Source of the DNA: Micractinium sp. NFX-FRZ
Lineage: Eukaryota; Chlorophyta; Trebouxiophyceae; Chlorellales; Chlorellaceae
Assembly (NCBI GenBank): GCA_029339195.1
Contig: JAPTJF010000161.1
Span: 56,546 to 120,545, forward strand
Reading direction: 5' to 3'
Length of the DNA stretch: 64,000 nt
The position numbers and the translations under genes are program-made. Under the pieces are notes generated by a model. That model was not told where the DNA came from, did not search any database, and worked only from the letters and a program-made list of their open reading frames with translations. Positions 1 through 10,600 of the stretch are shown one piece after another; positions within the stretch are counted from its first letter, which is position 1; every line of letters starts with the position of its first letter.

Positions 1-878
1 CCGCAGACTTCATTGAGCTCATGTGCGGCAGCGTGGCACCCGCCATCCCCGACTTCACTTGGAGCGCTGCCACAGACGGCGAGGCAGACAAGGGTGGGCT
101 TGCGAGGGGGAACTGGGCTACTGCCGCCTGGCCTGCGCGACTGCCCTGCTTCCGTCACTCGCCAGGCGCCATCATGGCCCCTGCCCACAACTGCCCTGCC
201 CTGCTCACCTGCCGTCCCACCTGGATCTTTGTTTAGGTCTGTTCTGCTCCGCCCGGCCCTGTTTTCTGGCACCAGCCCCACCCCGGCAACCCTGTTGTGG
301 GCCCCCCTCCCACTGCGCGTGCAGACGGCTTTGCGATTGTGGCGGTGAAGGTCAGCGGGCACCACACGGGCGCGCCGTTTGCGCTGCCGGGCCTGCCGCC
401 CGTGCCGCCCAGCGGGCGGCGGGTGGTGCTGGAGGAGGAGCTGATGAAAGTGCGGGTGGAGGGGGGCAGGATCCGGGAGATTCAGGTGAGGCGTGGCGTG
501 TGCGCTGTGCTGTGCTGTGCTGTGCTGTGCTGTGCTGTGCTGTGGGCTGTGGGCTGTGGGCTGTGGGCTGTGGGCTCAACAGGCGGCGGTGGTGCCTGGG
601 GAGGGAAAGTGTGAAGGTGAAGGGGGCAGGTTTTGCGAGATCCAGGGGGTGGAGCATGTCATGCGCCGCTGCCGCATGCCGCGTTTGCCGCCGCATTGCC
701 AGGTTTCCTGGCGTGGCCAGCTGCCCTACCGCCCTGCCCTTCTGTGCTTTGCCCCTGAGTACACGACTCGACTCCCGTGTGCCCGTGGATGCGCCTGCAG
801 GTGCTGCCTAGCGAGGGGGCGGGGCCGCTGGCGCTGTACAAGGCACTGGGGGGAGAGCTGCGGGCAACCCAGGCATGA
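1..878 (+). CDS. SnoaL-like / NTF2-fold protein, 3' part
   Basis: This is the C-terminal part of a gene that begins left of the window. The exons are 1-93 (partial), 325-485 and 801-878, joined by GT-AG introns in a consistent frame, with TGA at 876-878. The visible protein has the pattern of a SnoaL-like (ester cyclase, NTF2-fold) domain: a short helix with IPDFTWS, an acidic turn, the strand GFAIVAVKVSGHHTG, a proline-rich loop, then VVLEEELMKVRVEGGRIREI and a final LALYKALGG. SnoaL-like domains are small alpha+beta barrels found in cyclases, isomerases and proteins of unknown role, so no substrate can be given. The second intron contains a TGTGC/TGTGGGC simple repeat at about 500-575. A TGTAA motif follows at 1178-1182. 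The family is a fair call from pattern only. Confidence 0.6.
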
Positions 879-1177
879 GCAGGCAGCCAGGGCGCGTGCG
901 CAGGGCGTCGCCACCTGCAGCCAAGCTGCTGATGTTGGCTAGGCATGTGTGCGTGTTGTGTGACACCTAGTTTACATGTGTATGCTGATCATTCATTACC
1001 CGGCCCTGTGCCCCCAGCAAAGTCGATCCTTTTGCGTGTCGCCATTCTTTCCGCCCCAGGCTGTACGGTCCTGTGCCCTGCAGCGCACACACTCCCTCGT
1101 ACTACTTGCATGCATACACGTCTTTTCTGTGTACCACTATTGGCCACGTTGACACCACAGCCAGCCACCCCTTGCAA

Positions 1178-1182
1178 TGTAA
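1178..1182 (+). promoter_or_regulatory. Putative TGTAA poly(A) signal, SnoaL-like gene
   Basis: TGTAA lies 300 nt after the stop codon. TGTAA is the usual green algal nuclear poly(A) signal. A second TGTAA at 1277-1281 is an alternative. Confidence 0.4.
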
Positions 1183-1340
1183 TCTGCTTGCTACCGTATC
1201 AGGGGGCTTCTAGGAGTCATGCTGCTGAAATTACGCTAAACAACAGGGGGCAACACCACAAAATGCTCGCTCCTGCTGTAAGAAACATGCCACGGCTGGG
1301 GCAGACTGCTTCAGCAGCCCATCTCCCGGCTCAATGCTAT

Positions 1341-1345
1341 TTACA
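1341..1345 (-). promoter_or_regulatory. Putative TGTAA poly(A) signal, Argonaute
   Basis: TTACA on the plus strand reads TGTAA on the minus strand, 350 nt past the Argonaute stop codon. Confidence 0.45.
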
Positions 1346-1694
1346 CACCAGCAAAGCAACAACAGGCAAGCATACGAAATCGTCGAAACGGAGTGGCGGG
1401 TGTCTCCCAGGTGGTTCAGTCCGGCAAGTGGCAGCGGCGCCGCCTGCATCTGTGCAAGCCTGGGCACAGTGCACAGCCACTGCAGCAATGCACGTTTTGA
1501 ACATGCAACAGCGAACCTTATGAACAACGTGCAACAAATGAATGTCTGTGCACAAATCAAAAGAGCAGGGTGTGCAGGCGTGCCGGACACGCGCATGCCC
1601 GCTGCTGCACAGCTTCCTTTCTTCTGGCGCCCCGTGGCTCGGCCCCTTGTGGAGCCGCGGCAGCTGCCGCCTGAGGCTCTGTTCATGCGCGGTC

Positions 1695-4600
1695 TCAGAC
1701 GTAGAACATGACCTGAGCGGGGGAAGGGCCAGAGGGTACCGCATCACAGCTGACAAGACGAGACAGCATCGGCTCTGCAGGACAGAAAGCGGCAGCACAT
1801 GCACAGCAAAAAGCTCAAGCACAGTACAGGGCGCAGCTGGGATGTGGCAGCGGCAGACGCACGCCTGGCCGCTGTAGCAAGCAGGCCCTCCAGATACACA
1901 CACAGCCCTGCCCCACCTTGTGCAGCGCCGGGTTGACGGGCAGGAACTCCACCGCCCCGCCTCCAAACCCGCTGGACACGCTGCCCGTGTCGCTCTCGCC
2001 TGGGGGGGGGGGGGCAGGGGTGGTGGTGTGAAGCCGCCAGGGAGGGAGGGGTTGAGAGTTAGCAAGGCGGCAAGGGTTGGGAGTCAGCCAGGAAACTTCC
2101 CCTCTACTTAACCCCCAAAGGTAGGACTTGGGCAGACCTTACAGCACGTGCTGAGCCGCCGCCTTGCTGGCTGGCTGCAGTGCGCCCTCCAACATCACAT
2201 CGCCTCTCCCTAGCCTCAACGCCCACACCCACACCAACAGCCCCCGCATGCGCACCTCCCCGGCACAGCACGCGGCCGCGGAAGGCGGCCAGGTGTGCGT
2301 ACTGGGCGGCAGGCACCACGGATATGGAGCGGGTGCAGCGGCAGAAGGTGTAGCACAGCCTGTGAGAGTCAGTGGGGGGGAAGGGCAGGAGGCATGAGGG
2401 GGAGGGGAGGGAGGGCAGCGGGCACCACAGCGATGTGAGCGCGCGTGCAGCGGCACAAGGTGGGCAGCCCTTAGTCAGTTGCGGAAGTATGCACCAAGCA
2501 ATCAATGTTGGCAGGCCGGACCGCTTAAGAGGCACTCACTTGTACGTGAGCCCCTGCATGGCATCCGCCCCAAACTTGTTCTCGTCCACCAGGACCTGCA
2601 GGTGGGCGGCACATGCCAGCAGCCACCCACCAGTGAACGTCGTGGGGTGAACACACAGACGGAAGGCAACGGGGTCTGGCAAGCCGGCAGCAGCGCATGC
2701 GATGGCAAGGGCTTTGACAGTTGGAGGTGTGGTGACCGGGGTTGCAAGTGTGTGGAGAGGGCAGGAGATCCCCGTGGAGAGGCAGCAGGACGCCACACAG
2801 TGTGCTGGAGACGCCCTTACTGCCGGCCTGCGTAGGCGCAGGCGCGGGCTTACGTGGTACTTGGTGGGCCGCGAGGTGCCCTGCAGGTGCACGTGGGCGG
2901 GGGGTGCCCAGTGCATGGGTGATCGGCCCAGGTGAGGGCATGCGGGCAGGAGCATGCACCCCTAACAGCAGGACGGAGCTCAACTGCTCAGCCCAGGCGG
3001 CCTGTGTGCTGGGCGGGGTCTCAAGCCACGCAGTCCACAGCCCTGGCAGATCAATCGCCATGATTGGATCGAGGGGCGGGCCTCACCTGGATGCCGGCGT
3101 GGCTGTTGAGCAGGAAGTCGAACTCAAAGGGGTGCATGATGGAGGTGTCCACCACGGTGCCTGGCAAGGGCAGGGTGGAGGAGGGAGGGAAGGGCGGGAG
3201 TGGGATGGCCATCAGGTATGAGGAATGGAGGGCCGCTCCAGGTGGCAACGCCACAGATGCGCGCACCTTGGCCTCCCACCTCCCCCGCTCTCCTCTAGGT
3301 GCCACCCTCCCTGCGCCTCCCCCGTCCACATGTCTGCCCCCCCCCCAGCGTGGCACCCACCGGGCATTATGTTGCCGCTCCTGTCCCTGTTCTGCTGGTC
3401 CTGGGGCATGGGGAAGAGGCGGGTGTGGTGGCGCTTCTGGACCACCACAAAGGTGATGGGGGGGGCGTCTGCGGGGGGGCGGGAGGGTTCGAGGGAGACG
3501 AGCGGGCAGCAGGTGGGACAAACAACCAGACAGCAGGCCCCTTTGCCTGTGCCGCAGTCACCTGCCGCGACATGTGCCGGCGCCCCCATCTCTACCCCTG
3601 CACCCCGGTTCACTATCTGAAAGATCATAAGCCGCTGCTGCCCCCCCAAGGCAGCAGGCCGCTCACAGTCGGAGCCGGGGTCCCCCATCTCCTTGCACGC
3701 CTCGCGCACGGCGCTGTACTCGCTCTGCGGGGAAGGAAGGTGACAATGCAGGGAGGTCAGGCAGGGAGGTCAGGCAGGTACTTCACACCCAACCCGCCGC
3801 CGTCCGGCACGTGCTGTACGTACATACATAGTGCCCCGCTGCACACCACCGCCCAGCCAGAGAAGGACAGCGCAACACAGAGCAGAGCAGAGCAGAGCAG
3901 AGCAGAGCAGAGCACAGCGGAGCTAGTCAGGAGCACAGCACTCACGTAGTAGACCTCCTTGAACTGCCCCTCGCTCACGCCGTCGCGGTAGAAGATCAGG
4001 TGCTGCCCCAGAGTGGGAGGTGGCACGGGGGAGACGGAATCAGGCAGGATTGGGGGAGGTGAGGGGGCAAGTGGGCCTCAGTGGCGGGAGGTGAGGGGGC
4101 ATGGCACACGTGGCAGCAGGTGGGGAGGGCCCCAACGGGCATCTGGCAAGCAAGGCCCGACCGTCTCACACCCTTATGACCCCAGCCTCCGCATTCGTGG
4201 GCTTCTTCTGCTGTCTGCGTTCTGCACATAAACAAGGCTGCCGTTCACCTCGGGCTTGCGGCCGCGTGTGACACGGTGAAACTCCATCAGCAGGTCCTTG
4301 ACCTGCCAGGGGGGTGAGGGGCGGTGGGGTGTAATGAGAGTAGGCAAAGGCACAAGGCTGGGTGTGAGTTGTGGGGTGCAACCTGATCAGCAGGTCCCTA
4401 GCCCTGACGGGAGGGGAAAGGGGAGGAGGTAAGGCGGGGTGGGGTGGAGGGTAAGTATTACTTGTTAAACAGTTGTCGGGTAGAGCTCCGCCCCCAGGAT
4501 GCGCACCAGTCCAACAGGCTTACCACAGCTGGCTGGCATGCCGGCCTGCCGCAGTAGAGGAAAGGCTAGCAGCGGCGGGTGGTGCGCTCACCATGTTTTT

Positions 4601-7600
4601 CAGGTCCGCCACGATCTCCTGCCGCCCCGTCTGCATGGAGACGCGCGCCGCGTAGCGAGTGGCGCTGGCATCCATTGACCTGCAATCAGAAGACAAGCAC
4701 AACACGGGCAGCAGAGAGAGTGGGCAGCGGCTGCGCCAGCATGGCACAAGGCGGGGCCGCGGATGGGCGCCCAGGGGCACTGCTCGGCAGTAGACCAGAG
4801 GCCGGCAAATGGATGCATGCAGCTGAATGACTGGCAGCTGGAGGTGGACGGCCGGATACACCCCTGGCCCCCCCCCCACGCAAGCTGAGCAGGCGCACTT
4901 CCCTAACAGCAACCGGCCTCGCTGCCCTCCCTCAGTTGCATCCCCGCCCTCACCCGACCACTGCGGCAATGGAGGGCATGTCCTCGCCTCCCATCGGGTG
5001 CGTCACGTCCGCCTGGCAGGGGCGGGAGGGCAGGTGGGGGCAGCGGAGTGAGACGGGCACGCAGTGGGTAGCGTAACGCATGCAACCCATATGCGACCGG
5101 GCATGTCCCCGCTGGGCAAGTGCATGCCACCACAGTGAGTGTGGTGCTGTCGCCAAACCAAACCTTAGCGGGTCAGCCAACAGCCAAAACACTCGCCCCC
5201 AGGGCTCACCCCAAAGACCTGCAGGCAGGAGCGGGCGGGGGAGAACCATTTAGACTGAGACGTGCTCTTACTTCTAAATCAGACTGAGATGTGCACGTAC
5301 TTCTAAAGCAGCATTCTGAGATGCTAATTTACAGGGCAGCCCAGGTTGGATCCATCCACCATCCCACCACCCCGCCTCACCATGAAGGGTCGTGAGCTGA
5401 TGGGGGGTGCCAGCGTGCCCATTGGCTCCAGCAGCCGCACGTTGCACCCGTCCAGCTTGGCGTTCACCTTCATCGCCACGTTGGCGCAGTCTGCCGTGGA
5501 TTCAGGGGTGGTGGAAGAAAGATGGTGGGGGCGCGTCTGGGGAGGGCGCCGGGTACGGAGGGTGTGTGACAAAGACAGACGTGAGGCCCGCTCCGTAACT
5601 GGCCTGGACCGGCAGAGAAGCCACAAACATCCCAGCTCCCAACCATGGCAAGACCCTGGGCAAGGCGTTTGCCCCGGTGCACTGACACTGGGGGCGGCCG
5701 CGCGCCGGGAAGCCGATGCCTGCCTTCTTGGCCACCACGCACTGTGGTGAGGTGGAGGTGGGTTGGGGGGGGAAGGAGGGAGGTGGGTTGGGGGGGGAAG
5801 GAGGGAGGGGTGAGGGGCGTGGGAAGGGAGGCGTGGCAGCGTGGGGAACACGTGTGGCTAGCAGGCAACATGCAGGATGGGGGCGCTGGAGCGTCGGCGG
5901 ATGCTGTTGTAGCCATGGGCACGCTCTGGCAGGGGAGGAATGGGGATATTTCCATGACCCTCGCATCTGCTGTGCTGTGTGCTGTCTCCTCATGATCCCA
6001 GTCCTTGCCTTGCCTTGCCCCACCCCACCCCACCCCACACCCCCACCTGGGAGGGCATGCCCAGCATTGAGTCGCTGGCCTGCTTCACCTCCCGGTACAG
6101 CTGCTGCCCTGCAAACGAAGGGGCGGGGGTGCGACACGTGGGTGGTTAACGAGGCTGCCAAAGGGCGTGCATGGGCACAATGGGGTGGCCTGCTTCACCT
6201 CCTTGTGCAGCTGTGCGCTTTCCTGCCGCCCGCTGCCTGCGCCCTGCCTTCCTTTCCCCCAGCACCTGCATGAATGCCCAGAAGTGCAGCAGGCACCCAC
6301 CCACCCGCCCACCCACCCACCAGTGTCGGGCAGCACCACCAGGATGATCTGCGCCGGCTGGCCAAACGTCTGGCGCGCTGACTCATTAGCCCTGCAGCAG
6401 GAGAGGCGGGTGGCATGGCCAGTCATGCACCCGTGATTGTTTAGCAACGCAACGTAGCTGACCCGCAGCTGCAAAAGAGGGTGGAGGGTGGAAGAGGCGG
6501 GTGTGGCCAGCCCACCCCCAGCCGCTCCCACCACCGCCCCCACCTGCGCATGATCTCTGCCGTGCTGGCGTTGCGGGGCGCCATGATGCAGGGGGGCAGC
6601 GGGGAGGTGGGGGTCTTCACTCCGCACGCGTTGAGCATGTCGATGAACTCCTGCCGGGGGGGGGAGTAGGGCATAGGGTGGTACAGTGAAGAAGCAAATC
6701 ATTGGCTGGGAATACGGCTGGACTTGAGCATGTCGATGAACTCCTGCCGGGGGGGGGGGGCCAGACACGGGTCACGCTGCTGCGGCAACGGGTCATGCCT
6801 CCAGCTCCGCAATCCGTGGTGACAGCAAAGCAGGCAGTGCCCCACCCACCCCACCTCCCTCAGCCCAGGACCGCGCCAACCTTGATGAACGACGGGCCGC
6901 CCTGCGGCCCCTGCGCCCGGCACAGGTCTGGCTCCGCGAAGCGCGGGTTGGCGAAGCAGGCGATGGCCCAGGAGCTGAGCTGTGAGCCAGTGAGGAACTG
7001 CACGTCCTTCAGGTTCCAGGCGCCAAAGCCCTGCAGGCGCATGATGGGCACAGCGTCAAAGCATGGTGAGGCATGAGAAGAGGGAGGCGGCAAGGGGGCG
7101 CGCGTCTCTTGGATGCAAAGCCATGAAAAAAGAAAGCCAGGAAGGGAGAGAAGAGGAGGGGAGGAGCTGAGGGGGCGACGCGGAGAGGAAGCGCACGCGT
7201 GCAGGCATCGAACACAAGCGCCCTGCAGGCGGTGTGGGGACAGCGTGGCCGCGCAGGGAGGTCTCCTGCGGTGCAACAAGCATAACACCCAAACACCCAG
7301 CATCAGCAACCAGGTCATGCCACAGCGTGCCCCGTTGCACACACACACGCGCGCGACCCTGCTTGCCTTGGGGTCAAAGTTGGCGGGCCTGCCATAGGAC
7401 AGGCGCGGGTTGGGCAGCACGCGGGCCTGCCGAGGCAGGGCGAGGAAGGTTAGCACAGATTTCAGTTCATGAAACTGATTGAATGCCGTCAACAGGCAAA
7501 GCAGAAACCATGACGCATCGCCCAGCTTCTGCCCGCATCAGGTGGCCTTTGGAATGCTGCCAGCGGTGCTGACCTGCCCAGCCTCTGCCCGCAGCAGGCG

Positions 7601-10600
7601 GCCCCTCAAGAGCGTGTTGTGCCGGCAGAGCTGCCAGCGGGGCTGCCCTTGTGCCGGCAGAGCTGCCAGCGGGGCTGCCCTCCCCCCACCTGAATCTCCA
7701 TCTGCTTGGTGTCCACCCGCATCTGGAAGCCGGACACAGCTGGGTCCGTGGCAAAGGCGGCCTGCGGGAGGGGGCAGGGGGGAGGGAGGGGGGAGGCAAA
7801 TGAGATGTTTGGATGTGGAGAGGGGCTTGGAATGCAGCGCACGCAGGGGTCGATCTTTGATGTCTCAAAAGCGGGCTGATGGGAAAGGGGGGAAGCAGAG
7901 GGCGCGGGGTTGAGTGCTGTGCGCTGGGTCAAATGGCAAATGCAGGCTGAGGACCAAAGCACGTCCTTCTTGGCCTCAGTGAGCCATCAGCTCCCAGCCG
8001 CCAGCCGCCACCTGCCCTGGCCCCTGCTCACCTTCTGCTGCACCACGCTGTCGATCCAGCGCGTCTTGTCGTCCGGCCGCTGCAGCGCAGAAGCAAGGGC
8101 AGGAGCAGGCCGAAGGTGTGGGACTGAGGCTACCCCAGGGCCTTATAGTCGTGCCTGCAAAGGAGCCAGCCAGCCAGCCAGCAGCATGCACAGCAGGCCC
8201 CAGCCAGCCCCGCCATGTGGCAATTAAAGGGCCCTGGCACCACCCGCCGCCCCCCAGCCCAGCCCCGGGCTCCCAGACCTGTGCAAAAAATCAAAGTGAA
8301 TGTCCCCACCTGTGCCGCGGTCTTGATCATCTCGGCGGTCTGGGTCTCAGTCAGCTTGGAGCGGCGCTGCCACATGGGAGGGGGCAATGGGTGGTGAATG
8401 CATGTGGGAGGCACAGGCTCGGCAGGGCGAAAGTCCAGAGGAAGAAACAAGCCATGCCTCTCGTTTTGTTGTCGCCCCAGCACATGTAATGCGAGCACTG
8501 CGGTGCGCGCTCCTCGCTGGCGCTGCCCACACCTGACCGGCCGCGATGGTGCAGAGCTCAGGGGGCAGGATGACCTTGCCGTTACCCACGGCGATGCAGG
8601 GCAGCGAGCGGTTGGTCAGCCTGCAGGGGGCAGGCAGGGGCGGGCGGGGTAGGGGGGGGAGGGGCGGCGGCACAGGGCAGCGGCGCCAGCCAAGCGCTGC
8701 TGAGGCCAAAGAGGCTGGGAAGGCCAGTCGAGCCAGCTGGCGCCCGGAATCAGCTGAGCCAGAGCCGTGGGCTGGCACGGAGCTGCCCGGGATGTGTTGA
8801 TCTTGGCATCAGCCATTGCCCTCCTGCCCAGCTGCTACCTGCCGTGCATGACCTGGCCCTGCACCCCCTTCGCCGCCGCTATACCGCCGCTGTACCGCCC
8901 CCTCACTTGATGTTGTACCGCCGCTGTACCGCCCCCCCCTCACTTGATGTTGTACTGGCTGCTGAAGTACTCGGCCACAGTCATCTCACGCCCGGCAGCC
9001 TCGTTCAAAAACTTCTCCTGCAGCAGGCAGGGGGTAGGGGGCGGCGGGGGGCATGTAATGTGATGGAGTATTGCGTAAGGCTAAAAGCGCCGCTGAGCCT
9101 CGCTCAGGACGCGACCAGTGCAAGAGGCAGCAGAAGAGGGTGGCGGGGCTGCACACGGTGCAAGCACAGTGTGCGCTGCTGCCGCCACTGCAATTGAGCA
9201 TGACCGCAACCCTACGCACTGCTGCACCCTCAACAGTCGTGCGCTGCCCTGTCCAGGACCCCTCCCCCGCTGCCGCCTTGCCTCAAAGGGCGAGCCGCGG
9301 CAGACGGAGCGGATGGCCTTCTTGAACTTGTTGTGCTTCGCAATCACCTGCAGAGGGGTGCTTGGTGTGGGGCGGGGGTGGGTGTGATGCGTGTGGTCGA
9401 AAGTTCAGGTGGGTTTGGTTCGCTAGGCAGTCAGGCAGGTCGGCAGAGCCCCGCGACTGCGGCCCGGGCCTGCACCCACGCGGATCCGTCATTCAGCCCC
9501 GCACTGCTCAGCACTGCTGAGTCATCAGTCGCCTCCCACTCGCAAGCCAACAGATCTCCTCCTGCTTGAGCACACACACATGCCCGCCTGCCTGCCCACC
9601 TTGATGCCCTTGAGTGCCCGCGTGAGGATGCGGATCTGCACGGGGGTCAGCCCCCGCCCCTGCACGTCGCCAATCTTCTCGTGCCTGCCGGCGGGGGCGG
9701 GCGGGCAGGCGGCGGGCGGGGCGGGGGGTAGGTGAGTGGATGCTCACGTGGGGTGGGGTGGGTGCCAGGGGCAGGTGGCGGCGGCCGGAGGTGCCCAGGC
9801 AACGGTTGGCCAGGCAGGCAGCAAGGTGTTCAGTGCTGGCAAGGCATCAACTGCCGTCCCCTCCACGACCCGGCCCTTTACTCCCATCCCACCACCCACA
9901 CTCCCATCACCCCACACTCCCACACACACATAACACCCTCACATGAATTCCACCAGCTCGCTTGCCTCCAGCATGGCGGTGGCGGCCATGTCAATATTCA
10001 GCGCCAGCCCAGTCTGTGGGAGGGCGGGGCAGGAGAGAGGAGGGTTGGGGTTCAAGGTTGCATGCCCATTGTGCCGATGTTAGCGCCAGCCCAGTCTGCG
10101 GGAGGGCGGGGCGGCGGGAGAGCGGGTAAAGGCAGGCTGCTCTGCGGACGTCAAGATGGTGGGGCCAAGCGTGGAACGCAGCAATGCAGGTGTAGAGGGC
10201 CAGCCCCGCCTGTGGGGGAGGCGGAGTGGGTTGGTAACGAGGGAGGGCGAGCAACGGGGCCCAGGGTGCAGCGCAGAAGCAGAAGGGCAGGTGACCTGCC
10301 CAGCAGGGCTGCCAGGGCTGCCGTGTCCGCTGGAGCCCTGCCTCTGCGGGCAGCCCCGCCCCACCTGGCATGGTCGCAGGCTCTGCTGGTAGCCCAGCCA
10401 CACCTCGGCGCCGCCTCCAATGGAGCGCACCTGTGGAGGCGAGCAGATGCGTGGGTGGTGGGGCAGGCAGGCAGGAGGGGTGGGCAAATGGGGTTGGCGG
10501 GGTGCACGATCGGGGATGGGGGGGGGATGGAGGGCTCGGATCTGGCACTGTTGGAAGCCTGAAGGCGTCACCCTTCACAAACATTCCACACCCGATACTG

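Larger units (their letters stand above)
879..1694. other. Convergent intergenic region, two 3' UTRs
   Basis: This stretch separates the stop codons of two convergent genes. I see no convincing exon in it. It holds TGTAA motifs on the plus strand (1178-1182, 1277-1281) and one on the minus strand (1341-1345), which fit the 3' ends of the SnoaL-like gene and of Argonaute respectively. Confidence 0.5.

Noticed and set aside
500..575. TGTGC/TGTGGGC repeat as a telomere-like or regulatory array
   Set aside because: Short simple repeat inside an intron; the units do not match the TTTAGGG-type telomere.
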